28,693 bases of DNA from Burkholderiales bacterium (GCA_020846575.1 JADLDQ010000284.1:1-28693); one strand, 5' to 3'. Positions 15,671 through 23,596 are shown, counted from the first letter of the stretch. Numbers and translations are program-made. Notes: generated by a model from the sequence alone, not told the origin.

Positions 15671-16030
15671 ACCCGGTTGCTTTGCCTCTGAGCCTGCCAA
15701 TCCCGCCGGCCGGTGGAATAGGTGTTCTATGGAAAAACAGACCGTTACGATTCTGTTTCTCAAGAGTCCCCAGGCGCGAAGAGCTCCTCGCCCCCGCACT
15801 CCCTCGACTTCGGGGAAAGCCGCGCCCTGTTTCAAGCAGGCCGGGAGCTTCGCGGCGGATCGCCGGCGGCCCGGCTGACGATGATGCCAGCCGGGCGCCC
15901 GAACCGCCCCCGGGCCGGACACCCGCCGCTGGAGTTCCCGTGTCCGCTCACTGCGCGCTGAACCGCGCCGCAGGCGTCGGTTCGATCGCGCGAAGATCGG
16001 GCGGCGCGCCGCAAGGCGCGTCCCGCGCGA
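15671..16030 (-). promoter_or_regulatory. 360-bp gap between ctpA and moeB with an AT-rich inverted repeat
   Basis: No convincing gene is seen here on either strand. The half nearer moeB holds an island of unusually AT-rich DNA (about 15718-15770). It contains an imperfect inverted repeat, GAAAAACAGA (15732-15741) and TCTGTTTCTC (15752-15761), with 9 of 10 pairs and a 10-base spacer. On the minus strand TTGAGA lies at its upstream edge and TAGAAC downstream, weak promoter candidates for moeB. The half nearer ctpA is GC-rich and ends in the ctpA hairpin. Confidence 0.35.
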
Positions 16031-16032
16031 TC
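15984..16032 (-). terminator. Nested GC hairpin at the 3' end of ctpA
   Basis: GATCGCGCG (15984-15992) and CGCGCGATC (16024-16032) form a perfect 9-bp outer stem that starts within the ctpA stop codon. An inner CGCGCC/GGCGCG stem lies between them. There is no U-run on the minus strand. It separates ctpA from moeB and may end the gpmA-envC-ctpA transcript. Confidence 0.45.
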
Positions 16033-17446
16033 AGTTCTTGGAAGCGGTCGCCGGCGCGCCCGCCCTCGCCTGCTGCTGGGTCTTCACCACCGGCCTGCCC
16101 TTGAGGAAGTTCACCGCCTGCTGGAACTGGAAGTCCTTCTCGGAGGCGAACTCCAGCGGCGCCGGAGGCGTCCTGTCGTCTTCCAGGGAATCCGCGGGCC
16201 GGGCGGTGCCGGTCCTGGCGCGTGCCTTGCTCTTGTCCTGGTCGTTCTCGAGATGTTTGTCGAGGTCCGCCTCGCGCACCCGGAACTGCCCCGGCACCGG
16301 ATCCTCGACCTCGATGTCCGGGACGATGCCCTTCGCCTGGATCGACCGGCCGGACGGCGTGTAGTAGCGCGCCGTGGTGAGCTTGATGGCGGTGTTGTTG
16401 CCCAAGGGCAGGATGGTCTGCACCGAACCCTTGCCGAAAGTCGGTGTGCCGATCAGGGTGGCGCGCTTGTGGTCCTGCAAAGCGCCGGCAACGATCTCCG
16501 AGGCCGAAGCCGAGCCGCCGTTCACCAGCACCACCATGGGCACGGTCTTCACCGCCGCTGGAAGCTTGCTCAGAACGTCCTCGCGCACGCCGCGCGCGTA
16601 GTCCTGCGGATCGGCGATGAACTTGCGCTTTGCATCTTCCGTGCGGCCGTCGGTGGACACCACCAGCGCGCGCGGCGCGAGAAACGCGGCCGACACCCCT
16701 ACCGCGCCGTGCAGCAGCCCGCCTGGATCGTTGCGCAGGTCCAGCACCAGTCCGGTGAGCGGCCCGCTCTTGTACAGCTCGCCGATGTGGGTGACCAGGT
16801 TTTCGACCGTGTGCTCCTGGAACTGAGATACGCGGATCCAGCCAAGGCCCGGTTCGATGAGCCTGGATTTCACGCTCTGCACGCGGATGATGTCGCGCAC
16901 CAGCGTCACCTCGAAGGGCTTGGGTTCGCCTTTTCGCACGATGGTCAGGCGGATCTCGGTCTTGGGTTTGCCGCGCATGCGCTTGACCGCATCGTTCAGG
17001 TTCATGCCCTTCACCGGCGTGTCGTCGAGCCGGACGATGAGGTCTCCCGGTTTCAGGCCGGCCCGGAAGGCGGGCGTATCCTCGATGGGCGACACCACCT
17101 TCACGAAACCGTCTTCCATGCTGACTTCGATGCCCAGACCGCCGAACTCGCCCTGCGTGCCGACCTGGAGTTCACGAAACGCGTCCTGGTCGAGATAGGC
17201 CGAATGCGGGTCGAGATCGGTGAGCATCCCGTTGATCGCACCGGTGATGAGCTTCTTGTCCTCGACCGGTTCGACATAGCCGCTCTTGATGGCCCCGAAC
17301 ACCTCGGCGAACGAGCGCAGCTCGTCCACGGGCAGTGGAAAGCGCGCCGATTCGCGCTGCGCGACGGCGGAGAAGTTCAGGCTCAAGAGCACGCCGGCGA
17401 GGACGCCGACGGCCACCAGGCCCGCCTGCTTGACTCTGTTACGCAT
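16031..17446 (-). CDS. ctpA: S41-family C-terminal processing peptidase
   Basis: A 471-aa tail-specific serine protease of the CtpA/Prc family, periplasmic, probably trimming cell-wall enzymes or lipoproteins. An N-terminal signal or anchor (QAGLVAVGVLAGVLLSLNF, 7-25) is followed by an S41 N-terminal helical part, a PDZ domain (about 95-175; FGGLGIEVSMEDG, AGLKPGDLIVRLDD), and the protease domain. The catalytic Ser lies in NGGSASASEIVAGAL (309-323) and the Lys is Lys339 in PTFGKGSVQT. The last 90 residues are a low-complexity, charged tail rich in Lys, Arg, Pro and Ala. It follows envC by 39 bases. The envC-ctpA pairing points to control of peptidoglycan hydrolysis. Confidence 0.95.
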   Translation of the reverse strand: MRNRVKQAGLVAVGVLAGVLLSLNFSAVAQRESARFPLPVDELRSFAEVFGAIKSGYVEPVEDKKLITGAINGMLTDLDPHSAYLDQDAFRELQVGTQGEFGGLGIEVSMEDGFVKVVSPIEDTPAFRAGLKPGDLIVRLDDTPVKGMNLNDAVKRMRGKPKTEIRLTIVRKGEPKPFEVTLVRDIIRVQSVKSRLIEPGLGWIRVSQFQEHTVENLVTHIGELYKSGPLTGLVLDLRNDPGGLLHGAVGVSAAFLAPRALVVSTDGRTEDAKRKFIADPQDYARGVREDVLSKLPAAVKTVPMVVLVNGGSASASEIVAGALQDHKRATLIGTPTFGKGSVQTILPLGNNTAIKLTTARYYTPSGRSIQAKGIVPDIEVEDPVPGQFRVREADLDKHLENDQDKSKARARTGTARPADSLEDDRTPPAPLEFASEKDFQFQQAVNFLKGRPVVKTQQQARAGAPATASKN

Positions 17447-17485
17447 GGTCGCGCACTCCAGTTATCCGGCTGGGACCGCGTCGCT

Positions 17486-18715
17486 TCATCGCGCCAGGAT
17501 CCAGGTCAAGGGATCGAATGCCGTGCCTTCATGACGGATTTCAAAGTATAAACCCGTTTCCCCGATGCCCCCGCTCGCGCCGACGGTGGCGAGCGCGTCG
17601 CCGGAAACCGCCTGTTCGCCGACGCGCCGCAGGAGCGACTCGTTGTTCCCGTAGATACTCAGGTACCCCTGCCCGTGATCCAGTATCAGGACATTGCCTA
17701 CGCCCCGAAGCCAGTCGGAGAACACCACCCGGCCCGGCGCCACGGCGCGTACTTCGCTTCCCTCCGGCGCGCGGATGAATATCCCCTTCCAACTTGGGCC
17801 GCCCGCCTGGCGCGGAGTTCCGAAACGGCTGGTCACGGACCCGCGCACCGGCAGTCGCAGCAGGCCCTTCAGTCCGGCGAATGACCCTTGCGTGTCTGAG
17901 GTTTGCGCAGCGGGCGCGGGGCGCGCGGCTCGGGACGCCGTGTCTCGCGCGGAGTCGCGTGCGGTTTCCTGCGCGCTATCTCGAATAGCGCGTCCGAGCG
18001 CCTCCACCAGCCGGGCGAGGCGCAGTTCGTCACGTTCCAGAACGGCAACTTCGCGCCGCTGTCCCCGGATCTGCGCGGAGACCCGCGCAAGGATGCGGCG
18101 GCGGGCTTCGCGCTCGGCCTGAAGCTTTTGCCGCTCGGCCTGCGCCTCGTGCTCGAGCCGCGCGAGCTCCGTGGTTCTCTCTCTCGCGGCCGACTCGAGC
18201 GCGTGCAGTCTTTCCAGCGCCGCGCGCGCCGCATCGATGTCGGCTGCGTAGGCCTTCGATATCGAGGACAGGTAATACAGATCGCGCGAGGTCTGGCTTG
18301 GATCGCTGCCCGAGGCGAAAAGCTTCAGGTACCCGGAGCGACCGGCCATGTAGCCGGCGGCCAGCAGCCGTCCGAGGCCGGACTCGCGCGCTGCGATCGA
18401 GGCTTGCGCGCTCTTCATGCGCCCGCCGAGCGACTCGATCTCGGACTGGAGCGTGAGCCGGTGCCGGGCAAGCTCCCTGTAGGCTCGATTGGAGTTGGAA
18501 ATGGCGCGTTCGGATTCGCGCAGTTCGTCCGCGGCCTCGACGCGGTCATCCTCGGCAGCGGTGAGCTTCGCCTGCAACTCGGCGATGCGCCCGCGCAGCC
18601 TGGCCAACGCCTCCGTATCTTGGGCCGCCGCGGCGGGTTCCCGGGCCGCTGGACCCACGGCGGCGAGAATCAGTGCGGCTGCCGCCGCAGCGCGCGCGCT
18701 GGCGCCGCCCGTCAA
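17486..18715 (-). CDS. envC: EnvC-like murein hydrolase activator
   Basis: EnvC activates the amidases AmiA/AmiB at the septum so daughter cells can separate. The 409-aa protein (E. coli, 419 aa) has a signal peptide (ARAAAAAALILAAVGPAA), long coiled coils (about 35-260; ALARLRGRIAELQAKL and later Arg/Glu-rich helices), a linker, and a C-terminal LytM/M23 domain (about 295-409; GSVTSRFGTPRQAG). The LytM metal ligands are absent: the HxxxD site reads WKGIFIRAPEG and the HxH site YFEIRHEG, so it should be a non-catalytic activator. The start is read as TTG at 18715, which overlaps the gpmA stop as TTGA, with AAGGTGAAGG just upstream; the open frame beyond is a gpmA shadow. Confidence 0.9.
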   Translation of the reverse strand: MTGGASARAAAAAALILAAVGPAAREPAAAAQDTEALARLRGRIAELQAKLTAAEDDRVEAADELRESERAISNSNRAYRELARHRLTLQSEIESLGGRMKSAQASIAARESGLGRLLAAGYMAGRSGYLKLFASGSDPSQTSRDLYYLSSISKAYAADIDAARAALERLHALESAARERTTELARLEHEAQAERQKLQAEREARRRILARVSAQIRGQRREVAVLERDELRLARLVEALGRAIRDSAQETARDSARDTASRAARPAPAAQTSDTQGSFAGLKGLLRLPVRGSVTSRFGTPRQAGGPSWKGIFIRAPEGSEVRAVAPGRVVFSDWLRGVGNVLILDHGQGYLSIYGNNESLLRRVGEQAVSGDALATVGASGGIGETGLYFEIRHEGTAFDPLTWILAR

Positions 18716-19461
18716 GCCTTCACCTTGGCCTGATTCGCTACGGCCTGCACCGCGGCGGTGATCTGCGCGGCGTCGCCGAGGTAGTAGTGGGTGAGCGCAC
18801 GCAGTGCGCCGTCCAGTTCGTAGACGAGCGGCACGCCGGTGGGGATGTTGAGGTCGATGATGTCGGCATCGCTGACGGCGTCCAGGTATTTCACCAGCGC
18901 ACGCAGCGAGTTGCCGTGCGCCACCACCAGGACCTGCCGGCCCGCTGCGACCTGCGGGGCGATGCTCGCTTCCCAGTAAGGCACGAACCGGGCGACGGTG
19001 TCTTTGAGACACTCTGTAAGCGGTAGCTCAGCGGCTGTGAGACCGGTGTACTTCGGGTCGCTGCCCGGGTGCCGGGGATCGCCGGGTGCAAGCGCGGGCG
19101 GCGGCACGTCGTAGCTGCGGCGCCAGAGATGGACCTGCTTTTCCCCGAACCTGGCGGCGGTCTCGGCTTTGTCCAGCCCTTGGAGGGCGCCGTAATGGCG
19201 CTCGTTGAGACGCCAGGAGGGCGTGACCGGGATCCACATCCGGTCCATCTCTTCCAGCGCGATCCAGAGCGTGCGTATGGCGCGTTTGAGGACCGACGTG
19301 TAGGCGAGCTCGAAGCGGAAGCCGGCGTCCCTCATCAGCTTGCCGGCCAGCCGGGCCTCCTGGCGGCCGCGCTCGGTCAGGTCGACGTCGGTCCAGCCGG
19401 TGAACCGGTTCTCCTGGTTCCACGCCGATTCGCCGTGGCGAAGCAGCACGATCTTGTGCAT
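18712..19461 (-). CDS. gpmA: 2,3-bisphosphoglycerate-dependent phosphoglycerate mutase
   Basis: GpmA interconverts 3- and 2-phosphoglycerate in glycolysis and gluconeogenesis, through a phosphohistidine primed by 2,3-bisphosphoglycerate. The 249-aa protein (E. coli, 250 aa) starts MHKIVLLRHGESAWN, with the RHGE motif and catalytic His9, followed by NRFTGWTDVDLTERG, TSVLKRAIRTLW, RLNERHYGALQGLDKAE and the second His in VVAHGNSLRALVKYL. The ATG at 19461 has a GGCAGGG site upstream. It overlaps envC by four bases. In E. coli the unrelated, cofactor-independent GpmM occupies the corresponding place before envC. Confidence 0.97.
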   Translation of the reverse strand: MHKIVLLRHGESAWNQENRFTGWTDVDLTERGRQEARLAGKLMRDAGFRFELAYTSVLKRAIRTLWIALEEMDRMWIPVTPSWRLNERHYGALQGLDKAETAARFGEKQVHLWRRSYDVPPPALAPGDPRHPGSDPKYTGLTAAELPLTECLKDTVARFVPYWEASIAPQVAAGRQVLVVAHGNSLRALVKYLDAVSDADIIDLNIPTGVPLVYELDGALRALTHYYLGDAAQITAAVQAVANQAKVKA

Positions 19462-19474
19462 GAGACCCTGCCTT

Positions 19475-19503
19475 TTGCGGAGCAACAAACCGGTCTCTAT
19501 AAT
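19475..19503 (+). promoter_or_regulatory. Promoter of the rhodanese - grxC - secB genes
   Basis: TTGCGG (19475-19480), 17 bases, and a perfect TATAAT (19498-19503) lie on the plus strand, the best promoter match in the window. Transcription would start near 19510, leaving a leader of about 150 bases. It lies just upstream of divergent gpmA, whose own promoter must overlap this stretch. Confidence 0.6.
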
Positions 19504-19659
19504 CGCGGATCGCCTTACCCTCACCGAACGCCCGGCACCGGCATCGGTGCCCGGGCAGCGGCGGCACGCTGCCGCATCCGGCGCACACCGCTGCGGCGAA
19601 AACCACGGCGCCCTGCGGACCGCGGGCAAGCGACTGAATCGAGGACCTGTTCCCTCCGC

Positions 19660-20082
19660 ATGAGCGTCGATCCCTGGAAGTTCGCTCAGGACAACTTTTT
19701 CCTGATCGCCATCGCGCTGGTGAGCGGTTTCATGCTGCTGTGGCCGGTGATCCGGCGCGGCACGGGCGGACCCGTCGTGGATACACTCCAGGCCACCCAG
19801 ATGCTCAACCGGGAGGACGCGGTGTTCGTGGACATCCGTGAGCCGGCCGAGTACGAGAAAGGCCACATCCTCCACGCACGCAACCTTCCGCTGAAGCAGC
19901 TCGAAGAGAAAGCGCGCGAACTGGAAAAGTACAAGAACAGGCCCCTGATCGTGCACTGCGACACCGGCAGCCGCTCCGGCGCCGCCGCGTCACTGCTCAG
20001 GCGCAAGGGCTTCGAGCGGGTGTACAGCCTGAGCGGGGGCCTGGCGGCCTGGCGCCAGGCCGGGCTGCCGGTGGAGAAGTGA
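19660..20082 (+). CDS. Membrane-anchored rhodanese-like protein (YibN type)
   Basis: A 140-aa protein with one N-terminal membrane helix (FFLIAIALVSGFMLLWPVI, 13-31) and a rhodanese domain (about 40-137). VDIREPAEYEKGHI (57-70) and the active-site loop HCDTGSRSG, with Cys100 and Arg105, indicate a competent sulfurtransferase or persulfide carrier; the substrate is unknown. By position it matches yibN, which precedes grxC-secB-gpsA in enterobacteria. The ATG lies about 14 bases after GAGGA, a rather long spacing. First gene of the operon behind the TATAAT promoter. Confidence 0.9.
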   Translation: MSVDPWKFAQDNFFLIAIALVSGFMLLWPVIRRGTGGPVVDTLQATQMLNREDAVFVDIREPAEYEKGHILHARNLPLKQLEEKARELEKYKNRPLIVHCDTGSRSGAAASLLRRKGFERVYSLSGGLAAWRQAGLPVEK

Positions 20083-20210
20083 GCCGGCATGCGCCGCGGC
20101 GATCATTCCCAGGCAGGGCAACGCGGGGCGCGCACCGAAGGGCCGGCGCCCGGTTCGGCGATGCGACGCCGCGAGCGCCTTGCGCTGCGGCACTGTGGCC
20201 GGCCCGCCTG

Positions 20211-20468
20211 ATGCCCCGGGTCAGGATGTACGCCACCGGCTGGTGTCCTTACTGCGCCCGCGCAGAGGCGCTGCTGCACGCGAAGGGCCTCTCGGAGAGC
20301 GAAAAAATCCCGGTCGACGCGCAACCCGAGCGGCGGCAGGAGATGATCGACAGGACGGGCCGGCGCACGGTGCCGCAGATCTACATCGGCGATCAGCACG
20401 TGGGCGGCTACGACGATCTGGCGGCGCTGGAGCGCGCCGGCCGGCTCGACGAGCTGCTGGCGGGCTGA
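20211..20468 (+). CDS. grxC: Glutaredoxin 3
   Basis: An 85-aa monothiol/dithiol exchange protein (E. coli GrxC, 83 aa) that reduces disulfides with glutathione in the cytoplasm. It has the active site GWCPYCARAE (Cys12, Cys15), the glutathione-binding TVPQIYIG with cis-proline, and GGYDDLAALERAGRLDELL at the end. The open frame extends 44 codons upstream, but that stretch is Arg/Ala-rich and unlike the family, so ATG 20211 is used. No strong ribosome site is seen; the 128-bp gap after the rhodanese gene holds only a doubtful 40-codon frame. Confidence 0.95.
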   Translation: MPRVRMYATGWCPYCARAEALLHAKGLSESEKIPVDAQPERRQEMIDRTGRRTVPQIYIGDQHVGGYDDLAALERAGRLDELLAG

Positions 20469-20518
20469 ACGTCCCGCGCGAGCGCACGCTCGCATTCCCC
20501 GCCACAGGAGTCACCGAG

Positions 20519-20971
20519 GTGACCGACCAAACTCCCGTATTCACCATCGAGAAGATCTACGTGAAAGACCTCTCGGTCGAAGTGCCCGGCGCCCCGGCCG
20601 TGTTCCTCAAGCCCGAGACGCCCAAGGTCGAAGTCCAGATCGCGCAGGCCGTGCAGATTCCCCAGGAGGGACTCTACGAGGTGACGCTGACGATCACGGT
20701 CACCGCGAGCGCGGAGGAGCGCACGCTGTTTCTCGCCGAGGCCGCGCAGGCGGCGTTGTTCCAGATACGCAACATCGCGCAGTCCGACATGGGACCGGTC
20801 CTGGGCATTCTCTGCCCCAATGTCCTATTTCCCTACGCGCGCGAGACGATTTCCGACGTGATCACGCGCGCCGGATTCCCGCCGGTACTGCTGGCTCCCA
20901 TGAATTTCGAGGCGCTCTACCAGCAGCGGCTGGCCGAGGAGCAGGCGGCCGCCGCGAAGCCCCCGCATTGA
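20519..20971 (+). CDS. secB: Protein-export chaperone SecB
   Basis: SecB is the tetrameric cytoplasmic chaperone that keeps preproteins unfolded and passes them to SecA for export. The 150-aa protein has FTIEKIYVKDLSVEVPGAP (about 8-26), the long beta-sheet VEVQIAQAVQIPQEGLYEVTLTITVTA, and LGILCPNVLFPYARETISDVITRAGFPPVLLAPMNFEALY, the family's most conserved block. The GTG start is set by AGGAG eight bases upstream (20506-20510) and by the usual N-terminus. The C-terminal tail is Ala-rich without obvious zinc-contact residues. It follows grxC by 50 bases and belongs to the same operon. Confidence 0.97.
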   Translation: MTDQTPVFTIEKIYVKDLSVEVPGAPAVFLKPETPKVEVQIAQAVQIPQEGLYEVTLTITVTASAEERTLFLAEAAQAALFQIRNIAQSDMGPVLGILCPNVLFPYARETISDVITRAGFPPVLLAPMNFEALYQQRLAEEQAAAAKPPH

Positions 20972-21089
20972 GCGAGACCGGGACGCTCGAGCCGAGCGCG
21001 CAGACCGGGTGAAGCTGCCGGCGGTTTCGCGGGGCGGCGGCGCACGGCACAATGCCGCTCATGCGCATCCGCCAAGCGAGGCGAGCCCC

Positions 21090-21752
21090 ATGAGATGGTG
21101 CGTCGAGGACATGCCGAGCAGCCCGCTCTACCCCTCGCTGGGGGCGGATCCAGTACCGAAGCGCGGAATCCGAGGCTCGCGGCGGTTCGGCCTGGCGCGT
21201 GCAGCCTCGGTGCGGCCGGTGGCTGCGCCTGGATCGAGCGCCGGCGCCGCGGCGAGCGGCGATGGGGCGACGCGGATCGGCGCCGCGGCTGCACTCCGCG
21301 CCGCAAGGGCTGCTTGCCTAGTGCTGGGTGCGCTCCTGGCGTGTCGCGTCTCCAGCGGGCCGGCCGCCGGCGCGGACTTCCGGTCCGTGGCGGTCGCGGC
21401 GGCCGTCATGTACGACGCGCCTTCGTCCAAGGCCCGCAGGCTGTACGTGGTGGGCCAGGGCTATCCGGTGGAGGTGATGGTGAGCGTCGAGGGCTGGGTC
21501 AAGGTCCGTGACCACGGCGGCGAACTCACCTGGCTGCCGCGCGAGGTCCTGGCCGACAGGCGCACCGTGCTCGTGACGGCGCCGGTCGCGGAAGTGCGGC
21601 GCGCGCCGGACGGGCAGTCTCCCCTGGAGTTCACGGTGCAGAAGGGTGTCACGCTGGAGTTGGTGGAAGTCGCCGCGGGCGGCTGGGTGAAGGTGCGGCA
21701 CCGCGACGGTGGCAGCGGTTTCGTGCAGGTCCGCAGCGTCTGGGGACTGTGA
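21090..21752 (+). CDS. Exported SH3-domain protein (start uncertain)
   Basis: The C-terminal 125 residues hold two bacterial SH3-like repeats: DFRSVAVAAAVMYDAPS...GWVKVRDHGG and VLVTAPVAEVRRAPDG...GWVKVRHRDGGSGFVQV. Such domains usually bind cell-wall peptides or proteins in the periplasm. Before them lies a hydrophobic stretch ARAACLVLGALLAC, a likely signal peptide with a possible lipoprotein cysteine. ATG 21090 (220 aa) has GAGGCGAG in front, but gives 70 residues before the hydrophobic stretch; in-frame GTG codons at 21210 and 21219 would place the signal nearer the N-terminus. The gene sits between secB and gpsA, directly adjacent in enterobacteria. Confidence 0.75.
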   Translation: MRWCVEDMPSSPLYPSLGADPVPKRGIRGSRRFGLARAASVRPVAAPGSSAGAAASGDGATRIGAAAALRAARAACLVLGALLACRVSSGPAAGADFRSVAVAAAVMYDAPSSKARRLYVVGQGYPVEVMVSVEGWVKVRDHGGELTWLPREVLADRRTVLVTAPVAEVRRAPDGQSPLEFTVQKGVTLELVEVAAGGWVKVRHRDGGSGFVQVRSVWGL

Positions 21753-21962
21753 GCGCGAAGGGCCGCCCCGAGCGCGAACCCCTGGCGCGAAGCGACAGGG
21801 CAGTCCAATGAGCGCGCTCGGCGGCGGCGAGCGGCGCGGAATTCGTCCCCGGCGCACGCACGCCCTGCTGTGGCGTTGTCGAGGTCACGCGCGCGCGTCG
21901 CGGCCCGATCGCGGAATCCGCACCCAGGATCGCGGCTGCGTGGGTTCGAATCGGAGCGGCCG

Positions 21963-22949
21963 GTGAGGCTGGCGGTTCTCGGCGCCGGCGCGTGGGGCAC
22001 CGCCCTGGCGATCGCCCTGTCGCGCCGCCATGAAGTGCGGCTCTGGACCCGCCAGGCGTCGCAGGCGCGGGTGCTGGCGCTGACGCGCCGCAACGAGCGC
22101 TACCTGCCGGAGGTGCCCCTGCCCGCCGAGGTCCTCGTCGCTTCGGATCTGGGCGCCTGCGTTGCCGGATGCGATCGCGCCTTGGGCGCGACGCCCACCG
22201 CCGCCCTTCGGGAGGTGCTGCGCGGCATGCGATCCCCGGCGGAGGTTCTCCCGCTGGTCTGCGCCTGCAAGGGGATCGAGACCGGGACCGCGCTTCTCGC
22301 GCACCAGATCGTCGCGCAGGAATTGCCCGGCGCAGCCCGGATGGGTGTGCTCTCGGGGCCCAGTTTCGCCCTCGAGGTGGCCCGCGGCATGCCCGCGGCG
22401 CTGACCCTCGCGTCGCGCGACCTGCGCTTTGCCGCCGACACGGCGCGGGAGCTGCACCAGGCGACGCTGCGCATCTACTACGGCGATGACCTGGTCGGGG
22501 TGGAGATCGGCGGGGCCGCCAAGAACGTGATGGCGATCGCCACCGGCGTCTGCGACGGGCTCGGCCTGGGGCTGAACGCGAGGGCGGCGCTCATCACCCG
22601 GGGACTGGCGGAAATCGCGCGGCTCGGAACCCGGGTCGGCGGCCGGCCCGAGACTTTCATGGGTCTGGCCGGGGCGGGCGATCTGATCCTGACCTGCACC
22701 GGCGACCTGTCGCGCAACCGCAGGGTGGGACTGGAGCTCGCCAAGGGCCGCGCGCTCGGCGAGATTCTGTCCACGCTGGGACATGTCTCCGAGGGCGTCG
22801 CCAGCGCGCGCGAGGTGCAGCAGCTGGCCGCACGGCTCGGCGTGGACATGCCGGTGACCGACGCGGTCTGCGCGCTGTTGTTTCGCGGCGCCGAACCTGG
22901 GAGCGTGGTGAGGGATCTGCTCGCCCGCGATCCGAGGAACGAGCACTGA
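21963..22949 (+). CDS. gpsA: Glycerol-3-phosphate dehydrogenase [NAD(P)+]
   Basis: GpsA reduces dihydroxyacetone phosphate to sn-glycerol-3-phosphate for phospholipid synthesis in the cytoplasm. The 328-aa protein (E. coli, 339 aa) starts with the dinucleotide loop AVLGAGAWGTALA (4-16) and has VLSGPSFALEVARGMP near 132-147, the catalytic Lys in GGAAKNVMAIATG, GLAGAGDLILTCTGDLSRNRRVG near 237-258 and DMPVTDAVCALLF near the end. GTG 21963 is chosen because similarity begins exactly there; 31 upstream codons in frame are not family-like. A weak GGAG lies some distance before. cysE, the next gene in enterobacteria, is absent; instead the convergent trmL follows. Confidence 0.96.
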   Translation: MRLAVLGAGAWGTALAIALSRRHEVRLWTRQASQARVLALTRRNERYLPEVPLPAEVLVASDLGACVAGCDRALGATPTAALREVLRGMRSPAEVLPLVCACKGIETGTALLAHQIVAQELPGAARMGVLSGPSFALEVARGMPAALTLASRDLRFAADTARELHQATLRIYYGDDLVGVEIGGAAKNVMAIATGVCDGLGLGLNARAALITRGLAEIARLGTRVGGRPETFMGLAGAGDLILTCTGDLSRNRRVGLELAKGRALGEILSTLGHVSEGVASAREVQQLAARLGVDMPVTDAVCALLFRGAEPGSVVRDLLARDPRNEH

Positions 22950-23041
22950 GCTCTCGGGTGCTCGCCGGCGCTCGGTCAGACGCCTTGCGGGCGCCCGCAA
23001 CCGGGGCGCGGCGAGTCGGGGCGCGCCGCTGCCCGGACCCT

Positions 23042-23074
23042 GCTACTGGCATCGGCTACTGCCACTGGGGTAGC
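23042..23074. terminator. Hairpin between convergent gpsA and trmL
   Basis: GCTAC-TGGCA (23042-23051) pairs with TGCCA (23060-23064) and, after five unpaired bases, GTAGC (23070-23074). It lies between converging genes and may act on both strands. No T-run is seen. GGGGTAGCG is repeated a few bases later (23083-23092 area). The rest of the 152-bp gap shows nothing else. Confidence 0.35.
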
Positions 23075-23101
23075 GCGCGTGCGGGGTAGCGGCCTCGCGC
23101 C

Positions 23102-23596
23102 CTATGGCGGACCTGCGGCGGGAGGTGCTTCGACCGCGGCGCCATTGAATCCCTGCTGGCGCCAGGCTTCGTAGATCACCACGGCGACGGCGTTGGAGAG
23201 GTTGAGGCTGCGGCTTCCCGGCCGCATCGGCAGCGCGAGCCGCCGCTTCTCTGGAAAGTGCGCCAGCAGGTCCGCGGGAAGCCCGCGCGTCTCCGGGCCG
23301 AAGACGAAAGCGTCGCCGGGTTCGAAGCGCTGCGAAGCGTAGGCGAGGCGCGCGCGCGTGCTCAGCGCGAAGACGCGCCGCCCGCCGAGCGCCGTACGGC
23401 ACAGGCGCCAGTCGGCGTGAGACTCGACGCTCGCCGTGTCGCCGTAGTCGAGGGCGGCGCGCCGCAGCCGCCGCTCGCTCATCTGAAAAGCGGCGGGCTG
23501 CACGATGTGCACCCTGCAACCGGTGTTTGCCGCCAGTCGCATCACGTTGCCGGTGTTGGGCGGGATCTCGGGCTGGTAGAGAACGATGTGAAACAT
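23102..23596 (-). CDS. trmL: tRNA (cytidine(34)-2'-O)-methyltransferase
   Basis: TrmL, a SPOUT-class enzyme, uses SAM to methylate the ribose of the wobble base of tRNA-Leu isoacceptors. The 164-aa protein begins MFHIVLYQPEIPPNTGNVMRL, nearly the family consensus, followed by ALDYGDTASVESHADW, FVFGPETRGLP (motif 2) and LPMRPGSRSLNLSNAVAVVIYEAWRQ (motif 3 with the knot residues). The last 15 residues are Ala/Pro-rich. An AATAAT -10-like element lies at 23633-23638 on the minus strand, about 37 bases before the ATG. The 231-bp gap to comF upstream holds no gene. trmL also lies close to gpsA in enterobacteria. Confidence 0.96.
   Translation of the reverse strand: MFHIVLYQPEIPPNTGNVMRLAANTGCRVHIVQPAAFQMSERRLRRAALDYGDTASVESHADWRLCRTALGGRRVFALSTRARLAYASQRFEPGDAFVFGPETRGLPADLLAHFPEKRRLALPMRPGSRSLNLSNAVAVVIYEAWRQQGFNGAAVEAPPAAGPP

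Noticed and set aside
16253..17551. 432-codon frame antisense to ctpA and part of envC.
   Set aside because: Antisense shadow of conserved genes; no ribosome site or recognisable motif.
20089..20211. 40-codon frame between the rhodanese gene and grxC, ending as TGATG on the grxC start.
   Set aside because: No ribosome site, strongly Arg-rich and no recognisable content; coupling alone is too little, though it could be checked by conservation.
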